A stretch of 64,000 nt of DNA from contig NZ_MDGL01000035.1 of NCBI RefSeq assembly GCF_002742265.1, positions 124,001 through 188,000 on the forward strand, written 5' to 3'. Every line of letters starts with the position of its first letter. The stretch's first letter is position 1. Below the pieces are notes generated by a model. The model was not told the DNA's origin and did no database searches. It saw nothing but the letters and a program-made list of their open reading frames with translations. This DNA comes from Maribacter sp. 4G9 (GTDB lineage Bacteria; Bacteroidota; Bacteroidia; Flavobacteriales; Flavobacteriaceae). Of this stretch, positions 41,314 through 51,477 are shown piece after piece. The position numbers were made by a program, and so were the translations under genes.

Positions 41314-42414
41314 ATGCTTCAAGACTTTTTTATCCTCTGTTCCGGGGCAGATTCAGAACTACTAAAAACCTGTTCCAAGGGGGAGCAAAACAAATATGCC
41401 GGCATTGGTGCAACCGTTTTTTTTACGGCCGTCATGGCCTTTATTGCCAGTAGCTACGCGCTTTATACCGTTTTTGATAGTGTTTATGCGGCAGTTTTCT
41501 TTGGGCTTATTTGGGGACTTTTAATTTTTAACCTTGACCGATTCATCGTTTCCACCATTAAAAAGCGTACTAATTTTTCACAGGAATTGCTACAGGCCAC
41601 TCCCCGTATTTTATTGGCCATCATTATCGCCGTAGTCATTTCCAAACCTTTGGAAATGAAAATTTTTGAAAAAGAAATCAATCAAGTGCTTTTGGAGCAG
41701 AAAAATGAATTGACCTTGGCCAACAAGGAACAATTGGCATTACAGTACACACCAAAAGTGGAACAATTGAATCAGGATATATCTGACTTAAAATCGGAAA
41801 TTGCCACCCAAGAAGCCGAAACAAATGCGCTCTACGATGTCTACATCAACGAAGCAGAAGGAACCGCCGGAACCGGACTTTTAGGGAAAGGGCCCGTATA
41901 CAAGGAGAAACGTGAGAAACACGATGCGGCATTAGCGGAACTACAGGAATTAAAGGTGGCCAATGGTGAAAAAATAAAGGCGTTAGAATCTCAAATTGCC
42001 GCTTTGGATACGGAATACAGCGAAGTCGTAAAAAATTCCCAACCTATTATTGATGGTTTTGATGGTCTTATGGCCAGAATTACGGCCTTGGGTGAGTTGC
42101 CGTGGTTTCCTTCCTTCTTTATTTTTCTATTGTTCCTAGCGATTGAAACTTCCCCTATCATCGCAAAGTTATTGGCCCCCAAAGGAGAATACAACGTCAA
42201 ATTGGAGGAGCAGGAAAGTATCCTTAGCTCATGGGTAGCCCAGAAAGTAGCTCAAAGACAACTTATAGTTTCTACGGATGGAGAAATCAACCAGAAAATC
42301 TATGAGGATCTAAAAGGTGAAGAGGAACTTTACGGTTACAAAAAGCAGAAAGCCGAAGAACTGTTGCGACTACAGGCGGATAAATTTCATGAAGTTCAGG
42401 TGAAAAACCTGTAG
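41314..42414 (+). CDS. DUF4407 membrane protein with coiled-coil loop
   Basis: 366 residues. Three to four membrane helices (YAGIGATVFFTAVMAFIASS, VYAAVFFGLIWGLLIFNLDR, RILLAIIIAVVISKPL, FPSFFIFLLFLAIETSPIIA) flank a long coiled-coil segment (about residues 130-250, for example KVEQLNQDISDLKSEIATQE). It is DUF4407, widespread and of unknown function. Strongly amphipathic, perhaps a membrane scaffold. The terminator before it and 69-bp gap suggest its own promoter. The VOC remnant lies directly downstream on the other strand. Confidence 0.85.
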   Translation: MLQDFFILCSGADSELLKTCSKGEQNKYAGIGATVFFTAVMAFIASSYALYTVFDSVYAAVFFGLIWGLLIFNLDRFIVSTIKKRTNFSQELLQATPRILLAIIIAVVISKPLEMKIFEKEINQVLLEQKNELTLANKEQLALQYTPKVEQLNQDISDLKSEIATQEAETNALYDVYINEAEGTAGTGLLGKGPVYKEKREKHDAALAELQELKVANGEKIKALESQIAALDTEYSEVVKNSQPIIDGFDGLMARITALGELPWFPSFFIFLLFLAIETSPIIAKLLAPKGEYNVKLEEQESILSSWVAQKVAQRQLIVSTDGEINQKIYEDLKGEEELYGYKKQKAEELLRLQADKFHEVQVKNL

Positions 42415-42420
42415 TTTGGA

Positions 42421-42776
42421 CAATTTAAATTCCGGGTTGTAGATAAGGCCTATAACAGTACCCCAAGGGACCTTGACTGAGGCTACCATAATTTCCCCGC
42501 CTACGTTGTTAGGAGCCTCATATAACGTAGCTCCAAGCCCTAGGAGTCGTTCTAATTCCGACTGAATATCCGCTACACTCCAAAGTGCCGTTACACTTTA
42601 CATTTTCTAGGTTGTGGGTTGCTCTTGCGGTTGCAAACCCAATTCATATGCCTGAATACTAAACCCTCCATAGAATGTTTCATCAAAATAAGGTTCAGTT
42701 TTGAACGCCTTGGCATACCAAGATTTTGCTCTTCAATATTTTCAACTTTATAAATTACGATTCTAAGTCGCAACAT
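42421..42776 (-). pseudogene. Decayed VOC-family gene
   Basis: The minus strand starts MLRLRIVIYKVENIEEQNL. After a 1-nt frameshift it continues YAKAFKTEPYFDETFYGGFS and IQAYELGLQPQEQPTT. Then TAG and TAA interrupt, and the same frame resumes SVADIQSELERLLGLGATLY, EAPNNVGGEIMVASV and IGLIYNPEFKL. This is a complete VOC (glyoxalase-fold) gene inactivated by one frameshift and two stops. The end abuts the DUF4407 gene. The gap 42777-43070 carries no convincing gene. Confidence 0.75.
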
Positions 42777-43070
42777 TACCTTTATTTAGCACTTTGAAAT
42801 CAGCTAAAATCACCCAATGGAAATAGAAATGATTCTTATGGGCGCAAAAGAGATACTCTTTATAGCAAATAAGCATCGTGCCATTGATATTACTAGGTAT
42901 TTTTGCACAAGTATGAGTAGCTTGAAGGAAAGAAAGCAAAAAAAGAGAAGAGTTTACAACCTGGTTATTGTTGTTTCCTTGATTATTGTCATCGCCACAG
43001 CACTTTTGGTAAACGCTGAATAACAAGACCTTGGTCTAATTGCCAATCTATCTCTTTTCTTTAGGAATGT

Positions 43071-46000
43071 ATGAAAATCAAAACATGGAACCGAAAGCGG
43101 ATTTTGAAAACGGCGGGAAAGTTTTTTCTGGCCCTTATGCTGCTATTCTTTATTTTGGTCTTGATTATCAGGACACCTTGGGCACAGAATAGTATCGTGA
43201 CCAAGATTACCGACTTTATTTCTAGTAAAACGGGTACAAAAGTCGAGGTGGAGCATGTCTTCATAACATTTTCAGGGGCCATCAAGACAGAAGGTGTTTT
43301 CTTGGAGGACAAACAGGGCGATACGCTGCTCTACTCCAAAGAACTTCAGATGGATTTACCCATCTACCCACTACTCTTTAAAAATGAATTGTCCATTGAC
43401 GATGTGTACGCCACTGGACTCATTGCGAACATCGGTAGGACCAAAAATCCCAATGGCTTCAATTTTTCATTTCTGATGGAGGCATTCGCAACCTCAAAGG
43501 ATACCACTACCACCACAAAACCCATGTCCATATCCTTGGGCGATTTTTATTTGAAAGACTGGAAAGTTCGCTACGACGATGCTTATTTGGGGACAAAATT
43601 TGTGGTGTCCCTTGGAAACCTGGAGACTCAAATAGATGTTTTTAATCTGGAAGATATGACATTTTCAGTGGACGGATTTAGGTTGACCGATAGCCAAATA
43701 ACCTATCATCAAACCCATGATTTTCCTGAATCCAATGACTCCACTACCACCCCGATGCCCATCATTGATTTGGGTAATTTCGATTTAAAAAAAGTGAACG
43801 TGGCCTACCATTCCCAACCTGATGGAATAACATCCCAAATGCAACTTAAAGATATTGGATTATCGGATGTGCAGATAGACCTTTCCAAAAATAGCTACAA
43901 GGCAGAGGATATTCTACTGAAAGACTCCCATATTGATTTGGCATTACATCAACCTGTGGATACCGTTGCAATACAAAAAGAAAACACTCGATTTGAGTGG
44001 CCACAACTTGAAGTTTCCCTGAATAGTGTTGACCTAGAATCGAACTCCTTTACTTTTTCCCGAAATGGCGCCGTACAAAATGATACCTTGTTCAACCACG
44101 ATGCCTTTGCAATAAACGACTTGCAGCTAAAAGCTGAAAATGCAAGTTACAATCCAAAAAATGTACATTTGGGAGTAGAAAACCTTTCGTTCTCAGAGCC
44201 AACCGGAATCGATCTAAAACATTTGCGTTTTGAAATAGGTCTAACGGACAAAAAAGCCTTCATTTCCAATTTAAACATACAACTAAACCAAAGTGAGGCC
44301 CATGCCAGTGTATCTACAAAATATACTTCTCTGGATAAAGCTATGGAGAACCCAGCGGACAGCAATCTGGAAGTTACCCTTACGCAACTCAAACTGGAAC
44401 CACGGGATTTTGTCAGATGGATACCCCAATTACAAAAAAATACCTATCTGGATTCCCTTTTGAAACACCCCATTTCGGGCAGCCTAAAGGCAAAGGGGAG
44501 TTTGAAAAAAGTAGAGGACTTTGACACTGAACTTAATTGGGGACCCAATACCATTATAACCATGGAGGGAGCTCTTTCAAATCTCACACAACCCGATGCC
44601 TTTTCCTTCAATTTGAACAATATTGACGTAAAATCTATCAAAGAAGACCTTGAAAAATTTATATTGTCCAAGAACGTATCCTTTAAGATTCCCGAAAAAC
44701 TATCCCTCAACGGAACGGCCCAAGGAACCTTGGAGTCCTTAAAAACTAATTTGGCCTTGGTAATTCCAGAAGGTAAAATAGATGTGGATGCTACCGCTGA
44801 TTTCTGTTCCCAAAAGCAATTCAAGGGTCAAATCAGCACTGATAGTTTACAACTGGGAACGCTATTGCAGAACCAAAATCTGGGAACTATTTCCCTTCAA
44901 ATTGAAGGTTCCGGTACTGGTTCGGAACTTTCTACCATGGATGCCCAAATTAAGGGTGCCATTTCCCAGTTTCAATTCAATGCATACAATTATACGGACC
45001 TTAGACTTTCCGGAACGCTAGAAAATGGTTCTGGTAATATATCCTTAAATGTTCAGGACAAAAATCTCAATCTTACATCGGATACGTCTATTGACTTAAC
45101 CACGGAAGGAAATGACATCAAGTTTACATCGAACATAATAGGTGCGGACCTTCAGGAACTAGGCTTTACCAAGAACGATATAAAAATTGCGGCTGACATA
45201 AACGGTTCCTATTCGGGCACCGCCAATAATTTCACCGTACAAACCACCATTAACAATGGTGTTGCGGTGACCGGTAATGAGCAATATCAAATTTCTCCCG
45301 TAATTTTTAATTCGCACGTGGAGGATTCCATTACGGATGCGACTATAGAGAGTGGCTTTTTGAATGGAAGACTCTTCTCAAATGCATCCCCCAACAGAAT
45401 CAATAATGCCTTGAAAAGGCAATTGGAAAACTACTTTATGGAGGAGGCGGGAAATACTAATTTGGACGATGTAAAAGCGGAATTAAAATTGGCCCTTATC
45501 CCTACCCCAATTATTTCAAAAGTATTTTTTGATGGCGTCCAAGATCTGGACTCGGTACATATTGATGCCCAGTTTGATGCCCGTTCAAGACAGATTGACG
45601 GTGAGCTATTCATTCCCAAATTCTCCTATGCCGGCAGTATGGTTGACAGTGTTGCTGTAAACGTACTTGGTGATTCCCTAAACCTTAATTTTTCCGCAGG
45701 TCTTTCCAGTTTTGAGTACCAACCGCTTCACTTAAAAAAATCCTATTTAAGAGGAAACCTGCAAAACAAGGAATTGGTGTTGGATTTTAATTCCGTAAAC
45801 GACACCACCCAGATAATGCATATCAACTCTGAATTGGTATTTAAAAAAGATACCCTGACCCTCCATGTCGTTCCCAAAAATCTTACCCTCAATAAAAAAC
45901 TATGGCAAGTGCCGGAGGATAACAAAATAGTTATAGCAGAATCCTATACTGATTTTCAAAATCTGATTCTTTCTAGAAACAACCAGTCGTTTCAAATTTC

Positions 46001-48047
46001 AACAAAGGTTCCTAAAATGAATACCGACCATATAGGAATCATTTTTGAAAACTTCCAATTGCAATCCCTTTTAAGTCTGTTGAATCCCGATGAACCCATT
46101 GCCAAGGGTAAAGTCGAGGGTAATTTTGTAATACTCAACCCGTATGACGCTACCGGTTTGGTTTCGGAATTGGATATTTCAGAATTCCGACTCATGGGAA
46201 ATCCGCTAGGGACCTTAAGCCTAAATGCCTCCTCCAAATCCCTGAACGACTATGATTTTAATCTAATATTAAAAGATGGGGGAGCAGACCTTAGACTTAC
46301 CGGAGATTATATCGCCAAACAAAATGATGCCGATTTAAACCTGGAACTGGACATTCAAAAATTTCAAACACGTATCATACAGGGCTTTCTCAGGGATCAA
46401 ATTTCAAATCCGTCCGGATATCTCTCAGGGAGTATGTTGTTCAATGGTTCGCTTAGTAATCCCGACTACTCCGGCAGGTTAAATTTCAATGACGTAGGTC
46501 TTACACTGGCAGATTATAAAACAAATTTGAACATCAACGAACAGCAGCTCTATTTAAACGAAGAGGAAATCACCTTTAATGCTTTTAAAGTAAACGATTC
46601 AGACAACGGAACATTCACTTTGGATGGAACCATAATTACGGCCGATCTTTTTAACCCGGAATTCGACCTTGCTGTCCAAGCGGAGAAATTCACGGTACTG
46701 GATTCCAAAAAAGGAGATAACGATTTGGTATATGGCAAGGCTATGGTCGACACGGATTTGAAGGTGACGGGAAATATAGCATTACCCGTAATAAATGGTA
46801 GGCTCCGTATTGGTGATGCAACAGACCTGACCTATTTGGTTCCCCAAAGCCAATATGAAATACAGGAAAGGGAAGGCGTCGTAATTTTTGTTAATCGTGA
46901 AAACCCTGATGCCATATTGACACGAACCACCGGTGAAACGACCAGTTCAATCTTTGCCGGTATGGATATCAATACCACACTGGAAATTTCGGATGAAGCC
47001 ACATTCACAATCGTCTTGGATGAAAAAACGCAGGATAAACTACAAGCCTCCGGTAATGCGACTTTAAACCTCAATATTGATCCAAATCAGGATATACGAT
47101 TATCGGGAAGACTCGAGCTAAATTCTGGATTCTACAGAACAAGCCTTTATAATCTGGTGAGCAGAGAGTTTAAGATTAACGAAGGAAGTAGCGTGGTATG
47201 GACCGGTGATCCCTATAATGCAAAACTGGACGTTACGGCCATCTATGAAATTGAAACCTCGGCTGCTCCCCTAATGTCTTCCATAAGCTTTGGGCAGGAT
47301 ACCGGGATTTCCAGACAATACCAGAGATCGTCCACCTTTTTGGTGTATCTAAATGTTGGAGGTGAAATTACGACCCCAGAACTATCCTTTGCATTGGACA
47401 TGCCCGAGAATATACGGGGAACCTATGGCGGAGCTGTTTATGGCCGCATACAACAGTTGAACGAGCAGGAATCAGAACTCAACAAACAGGTTTTTTCCCT
47501 ACTGGCCTTGAACCGATTCTATCCCACCTCAGGAAGTGATGGAAGTAGTGGTGGTGCCGTGGCCTTGGCCCGAAACAATGTAAATAAAGTGCTGTCCGGC
47601 GAACTCAACTCCATCTCCAATAAGCTTTTGGGCAATAGTGGTTTTGAACTGGATTTTGATCTGGACAGCTTCCAGGAGAATCAGGGTAACAGTTATCAAA
47701 ATAGAACCCAATTGAATATCAATGCAAGTAAGAAACTGTTCAATGACCGTTTGATCGTTACAGCGGGTAGTGCCGTGGACGTGGAGGGAAGTGCTTCCAA
47801 TTCCGATACCGCTACACCCCTTATTGGAAACGTAACCTTGGAGTATCTATTGACAGAGGAAGGAACCTATCGCCTAAAAGGATTTAGAAGACAGGAATAT
47901 CAAAATATCATAGACGGGCAACTTATTGTTACGGGACTTGCCTTTATTTTTGATCGGGAGTTCAATAAGTTTAGTCAGTTGTTCAATCCGGTGAAGAATA
48001 CGACCAAAACAGAAGACAACCCTAAAAAAGGAAAAGACAAACCATGA
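43071..48047 (+). CDS. tamB: Translocation and assembly module protein TamB
   Basis: 1658 residues. A short basic N-terminus and one membrane anchor (FLALMLLFFILVLIIRTPWA) precede a very long beta-rich periplasmic part. The C-terminal DUF490 region has LVSREFKINEGSSVVWTGDP and STFLVYLNVGGEITTPELSF. The C-terminus ends in a Lys-rich tail. TamB proteins bridge inner and outer membranes and serve outer-membrane protein assembly or phospholipid transport, with TamA or, in Bacteroidota, TamL as partner. tamL follows 16 bp later, supporting this. The length is longer than in Proteobacteria but usual for this phylum. Confidence 0.93.
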   Translation: MKIKTWNRKRILKTAGKFFLALMLLFFILVLIIRTPWAQNSIVTKITDFISSKTGTKVEVEHVFITFSGAIKTEGVFLEDKQGDTLLYSKELQMDLPIYPLLFKNELSIDDVYATGLIANIGRTKNPNGFNFSFLMEAFATSKDTTTTTKPMSISLGDFYLKDWKVRYDDAYLGTKFVVSLGNLETQIDVFNLEDMTFSVDGFRLTDSQITYHQTHDFPESNDSTTTPMPIIDLGNFDLKKVNVAYHSQPDGITSQMQLKDIGLSDVQIDLSKNSYKAEDILLKDSHIDLALHQPVDTVAIQKENTRFEWPQLEVSLNSVDLESNSFTFSRNGAVQNDTLFNHDAFAINDLQLKAENASYNPKNVHLGVENLSFSEPTGIDLKHLRFEIGLTDKKAFISNLNIQLNQSEAHASVSTKYTSLDKAMENPADSNLEVTLTQLKLEPRDFVRWIPQLQKNTYLDSLLKHPISGSLKAKGSLKKVEDFDTELNWGPNTIITMEGALSNLTQPDAFSFNLNNIDVKSIKEDLEKFILSKNVSFKIPEKLSLNGTAQGTLESLKTNLALVIPEGKIDVDATADFCSQKQFKGQISTDSLQLGTLLQNQNLGTISLQIEGSGTGSELSTMDAQIKGAISQFQFNAYNYTDLRLSGTLENGSGNISLNVQDKNLNLTSDTSIDLTTEGNDIKFTSNIIGADLQELGFTKNDIKIAADINGSYSGTANNFTVQTTINNGVAVTGNEQYQISPVIFNSHVEDSITDATIESGFLNGRLFSNASPNRINNALKRQLENYFMEEAGNTNLDDVKAELKLALIPTPIISKVFFDGVQDLDSVHIDAQFDARSRQIDGELFIPKFSYAGSMVDSVAVNVLGDSLNLNFSAGLSSFEYQPLHLKKSYLRGNLQNKELVLDFNSVNDTTQIMHINSELVFKKDTLTLHVVPKNLTLNKKLWQVPEDNKIVIAESYTDFQNLILSRNNQSFQISTKVPKMNTDHIGIIFENFQLQSLLSLLNPDEPIAKGKVEGNFVILNPYDATGLVSELDISEFRLMGNPLGTLSLNASSKSLNDYDFNLILKDGGADLRLTGDYIAKQNDADLNLELDIQKFQTRIIQGFLRDQISNPSGYLSGSMLFNGSLSNPDYSGRLNFNDVGLTLADYKTNLNINEQQLYLNEEEITFNAFKVNDSDNGTFTLDGTIITADLFNPEFDLAVQAEKFTVLDSKKGDNDLVYGKAMVDTDLKVTGNIALPVINGRLRIGDATDLTYLVPQSQYEIQEREGVVIFVNRENPDAILTRTTGETTSSIFAGMDINTTLEISDEATFTIVLDEKTQDKLQASGNATLNLNIDPNQDIRLSGRLELNSGFYRTSLYNLVSREFKINEGSSVVWTGDPYNAKLDVTAIYEIETSAAPLMSSISFGQDTGISRQYQRSSTFLVYLNVGGEITTPELSFALDMPENIRGTYGGAVYGRIQQLNEQESELNKQVFSLLALNRFYPTSGSDGSSGGAVALARNNVNKVLSGELNSISNKLLGNSGFELDFDLDSFQENQGNSYQNRTQLNINASKKLFNDRLIVTAGSAVDVEGSASNSDTATPLIGNVTLEYLLTEEGTYRLKGFRRQEYQNIIDGQLIVTGLAFIFDREFNKFSQLFNPVKNTTKTEDNPKKGKDKP

Positions 48048-48063
48048 ACCTGAAACCGATTCT

Positions 48064-50388
48064 TTGAAAAAATCTATCATAAAATATCTTTTTTTATTTG
48101 GACTGGGAATTTTCCTAATACAATCATGTAGTATAGAAAAGTACATCCCGGAAGGTGAGCGGCTGTATACGGGTGCCCAATTGGAATTGGACACCATTGG
48201 TGAATTCAAGGGGTTAAAAGATGTTAAAACCGAGTTGGTCAATCTTATCGAACCCAATCCCAATACAAGGTTTTTGGGCATGAGACCGGCCCTGTTTTTT
48301 TATTACAAGGCACAACGTGAAAAACCAGGTTTTATTTATAGATTTTTGAACAAATCCTTTGGTGAGGAACCGGTCTATTTTTCCGAGGTCAAACCGGAAA
48401 AAGTAGAGGAATTGCTATTGAACCGTTTGGACAACAATGGCTTCTTCTATAGTCAAACAAGCTCAGAACCAGTCTTGAAAGAAAAATATGCATCGGTAAA
48501 TTATGCGGCTACAGTACCACAGCCCTATACCTTGGAAAACTACCAACTGGACAATGATTCCCTCCCCATTTACAGGGAAATGTCAGAGCTCATCAAGGAT
48601 ACGCCCTTATCCAAGAACGACCGTTTTGATCTTGACCTTCTGAAGGCAGAACGGGAACGTTTGGATTTCAATCTAAAACAACGTGGCTATTATAACAGTC
48701 AGGCAAATCTTCTCATTTTCGAGGCGGATACCAATCAATATAAAAACAGGAAATACGACTTGTTTCTTAGATTGAAAAAAGAAGTGCCGAAAAAATCGGC
48801 CATGCCCTATACAATAGATTCCATAACGGTATATCCAAATTATTCCGTGGAAGGGGATACCATACCAAAATCACGACAAAATCCGGTAACGGTCAATGGA
48901 ACCGATTTTATACAGAACGAATATTTCTTTAAACCCGAATTGCTAGAGACCTATCTTCTCTTTAAAGAAGGGGATCTTTATAATGCTAATACCTCTAAGA
49001 TTACCAGCGATAGACTTGCTTCCTTGGGAAGCTACAAATATGTGAATATTCAATATACGGAGTTGGATACCACCATGACCGATGGCGATTACGGTTCCCT
49101 AGCGGCAGAAATCTATTTGGCACCGTTGACCAAACGTTCCCTTCGGGCAGAGGTACAGGCCGTTACAAAATCCAACGGATTTACAGGGCCCGGTGTGCAA
49201 CTGACCTATAGCAATAGAAATTTGTTCAAAGGCGGAGAAACCTTGAGCCTATCCACCCATTTCTCCTATGAGTCACAGCTCTCCTCCGGGAATAATTCCA
49301 ATTTAAGCAGCATTGCTTATGGTATAAAGGGCGATTTGATTTTTCCAAGAACCATCCCTTTTTCACCCAGAAATTTTAGGTATTCCGTCCCTAAAACCAA
49401 GATTTCCACGGGAATTGACTTCCTACGACGTAGTCAGCTTTTCACCTTGAGTTCCATTAACGGTTCCTTTGGATATACCTGGAAAGAGAATAAGTACGTA
49501 TACCATCAACTGGATCCCATCAGCATCAACTACTCTCGTTTATCCAATGTAACCGATGAATTTCAAACCATTTTAGATGACAATCCGTTTCTAAGAAGAA
49601 GTTTTGAACAACGCTTTATAGCCGGACTTATGTATGGATTTACATACGATGAAGTATCCGATTTGGATAAGGATTATCCTATTTTCTTCTCCACGAACAT
49701 GGATATTGCCGGTAACCTTTTTAGTTTGCTCGATGGTGGTTCTGGAACCATAATAGGTTCGGAATACGCACAATATGCCAAGGTAGATGCAGACTTTAGG
49801 TTTTATCTGCGTTGGGGCAAGGAACAGTCCTTGGTAACCAGGGTTTATGCCGGGTGGGGCGTGCCTTATGGAAATAGTGAGACCATGCCCTTTATAAAGC
49901 AGTTTTTTTCCGGCGGGCCTTATAGCGTCAGGGCTTTTGACATACGCTCCTTGGGTCCAGGTAATTTCAATGCCCAAGAAAATGAGTCCACTACAGACTA
50001 TTTTGACCGTTCCGGTAATCTAAAACTGGAAGCCAACTTGGAATACCGATTTCCAATTTATTCCTATTTAAAAGGGGCCCTTTTTGTGGATGCGGGTAAC
50101 GTTTGGCTTACGGGAAATTACGATGAATTGGAGGCCGACCAACAAAACAGTAATTTCTCCAATACCTTGTTCACCGACGGTAAGTTTGAATCGGATTGGA
50201 TTCGTGAAGTTGCTGCTGGATTTGGTTTCGGTGCGCGTGTGGACATTCAAAATTTTGTGATTCGGTTGGACTTGGCCTCTCCGTTCCGTATTCCCTATCG
50301 CCCAGTAAATGACCGATGGAACATTCCGTTTTTTGGGGACAAAGCGAACAAAATGACCCTGAATTTTGCCATAGGCTATCCATTCTAA
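48064..50388 (+). CDS. tamL: TamL, BamA-family outer-membrane lipoprotein
   Basis: 774 residues, starting at a TTG (48064). No suitable ATG exists: ATG at 48044 runs into a stop. It begins with a lipoprotein signal (IIKYLFLFGLGIFLIQSCSI, lipid site Cys). POTRA-like segments follow (KPEKVEELLLNRLDNNGFFY, LLKAERERLDFNLKQRGYYN, YNANTSKITSDRLASLGSYK), then a 16-strand-type barrel. The barrel carries the lid-loop-like SGGPYSVRAFDIRSLGPGNF and an ending RWNIPFFGDKANKMTLNFAI with aromatic C-terminus. The lipidated BamA-like TamL is characteristic of Bacteroidota and works with TamB, encoded just upstream. Confidence 0.92.
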   Translation: MKKSIIKYLFLFGLGIFLIQSCSIEKYIPEGERLYTGAQLELDTIGEFKGLKDVKTELVNLIEPNPNTRFLGMRPALFFYYKAQREKPGFIYRFLNKSFGEEPVYFSEVKPEKVEELLLNRLDNNGFFYSQTSSEPVLKEKYASVNYAATVPQPYTLENYQLDNDSLPIYREMSELIKDTPLSKNDRFDLDLLKAERERLDFNLKQRGYYNSQANLLIFEADTNQYKNRKYDLFLRLKKEVPKKSAMPYTIDSITVYPNYSVEGDTIPKSRQNPVTVNGTDFIQNEYFFKPELLETYLLFKEGDLYNANTSKITSDRLASLGSYKYVNIQYTELDTTMTDGDYGSLAAEIYLAPLTKRSLRAEVQAVTKSNGFTGPGVQLTYSNRNLFKGGETLSLSTHFSYESQLSSGNNSNLSSIAYGIKGDLIFPRTIPFSPRNFRYSVPKTKISTGIDFLRRSQLFTLSSINGSFGYTWKENKYVYHQLDPISINYSRLSNVTDEFQTILDDNPFLRRSFEQRFIAGLMYGFTYDEVSDLDKDYPIFFSTNMDIAGNLFSLLDGGSGTIIGSEYAQYAKVDADFRFYLRWGKEQSLVTRVYAGWGVPYGNSETMPFIKQFFSGGPYSVRAFDIRSLGPGNFNAQENESTTDYFDRSGNLKLEANLEYRFPIYSYLKGALFVDAGNVWLTGNYDELEADQQNSNFSNTLFTDGKFESDWIREVAAGFGFGARVDIQNFVIRLDLASPFRIPYRPVNDRWNIPFFGDKANKMTLNFAIGYPF

Positions 50389-50430
50389 TGGTACGGCAAC
50401 TACCGCTCAAACATTGAATGAATCAAAATA

Positions 50431-51465
50431 TTATTGGCTAACAACTTCAGGTCGTCTAATTTTCTGCTCCCAGTCCCATGCGGATTTCATAGCTTCATCC
50501 AGCGTAGATTGGGCCTTCCATCCCAAAACTTCATTTGCTTTGGTGGTATCTGCATAGGCCGTGATCACATCACCAGGGCGCCGATCTACCAATTTATAGT
50601 TCAACTTTTCCCCGGAAACCCTTTCAAAGCTTTCAATAACCTCCAAAACGGTACTTCCGGTTCCCGTGCCCAGGTTGAAAACATCAAAATTGGATTCATG
50701 ACCCTCTTTCAACAGTCTTTGCAGGGCCACAACATGGGCCTTTGCAACGTCCACTACGTGAATGTAATCGCGGATGCAGGTACCATCTGAAGTAGGATAA
50801 TCGCTACCAAAGACAGAAAGTTCCTTTCTAAGTCCTACGCCGGTTTGTGTAATAAAGGGCACCAAATTTTGGGGTACACCAAGTGGCAATTCACCAATAT
50901 TGGCGGATGGGTGTGCACCCATAGGATTAAAATAGCGTAAGGCTATGGCCTGGAGATTAGGGGTAACCTTGCAGGTATCCCTGATGATTTCCTCTCCAAT
51001 TTGCTTGGTATTGCCATAGGGCGATTCGGCAGCTTTTACAGGAGCGGATTCTGTAATCGGCATTTTATCGGCTTGCCCATAGACCGTACAGGAACTACTA
51101 AAAATAAAGCGGGCCCTTTGCATGGCACTCAGCTCCTGCAGCATGTATACGAGTGTATTCAGATTGTTTTCATAGTAATCCAACGGTTTGGCCACACTCT
51201 CACCAACCGCCTTGTAGGCCGCAAAGTGGATTACACCATCCAAATCTTTGTTTTGTGCAAAAAAACTTGAAACAGCGTTTCTGTCCCGAAGATCTAAACG
51301 AACAAATTCAGGTTTTTTGCCCGTTATAGATACAATACCTTCCAAGACATCTTCCGAGGAATTACTAAGGTCATCGATGATGACTACTTCAAAACCTTCA
51401 TTTTGAAGTTCTACTACAGTGTGGGACCCTATAAAACCGAGTCCGCCGGTTACCAATACTTTCAT
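50431..51465 (-). CDS. galE: UDP-glucose 4-epimerase
   Basis: 344 residues, SDR extended family. N-terminal NAD site VTGGLGFIGSHTVVEL, catalytic Tyr-x3-Lys in SPYGNTKQIGEE, SSSCTVYG, and NLGTGTGSTVLEVIESF near the substrate end: these together are specific for GalE. It interconverts UDP-glucose and UDP-galactose in the cytosol for polysaccharide precursors. It is the last gene of the rfb operon, 12 bp after rfbD, and converges with tamL (42-bp gap). Confidence 0.93.
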   Translation of the reverse strand: MKVLVTGGLGFIGSHTVVELQNEGFEVVIIDDLSNSSEDVLEGIVSITGKKPEFVRLDLRDRNAVSSFFAQNKDLDGVIHFAAYKAVGESVAKPLDYYENNLNTLVYMLQELSAMQRARFIFSSSCTVYGQADKMPITESAPVKAAESPYGNTKQIGEEIIRDTCKVTPNLQAIALRYFNPMGAHPSANIGELPLGVPQNLVPFITQTGVGLRKELSVFGSDYPTSDGTCIRDYIHVVDVAKAHVVALQRLLKEGHESNFDVFNLGTGTGSTVLEVIESFERVSGEKLNYKLVDRRPGDVITAYADTTKANEVLGWKAQSTLDEAMKSAWDWEQKIRRPEVVSQ

Positions 51466-51477
51466 GTACTATTATTT

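Noticed and set aside
42913-43023. Small frame with one hydrophobic stretch upstream of tamB
   Set aside because: 36 codons with no family and no clear start signal; could be a small membrane peptide but evidence is too weak.
50434-50790. Plus-strand frames in the rfb/exopolysaccharide region
   Set aside because: Complementary-strand shadows of galE, rfb and glycosyltransferase genes with no protein-like composition.
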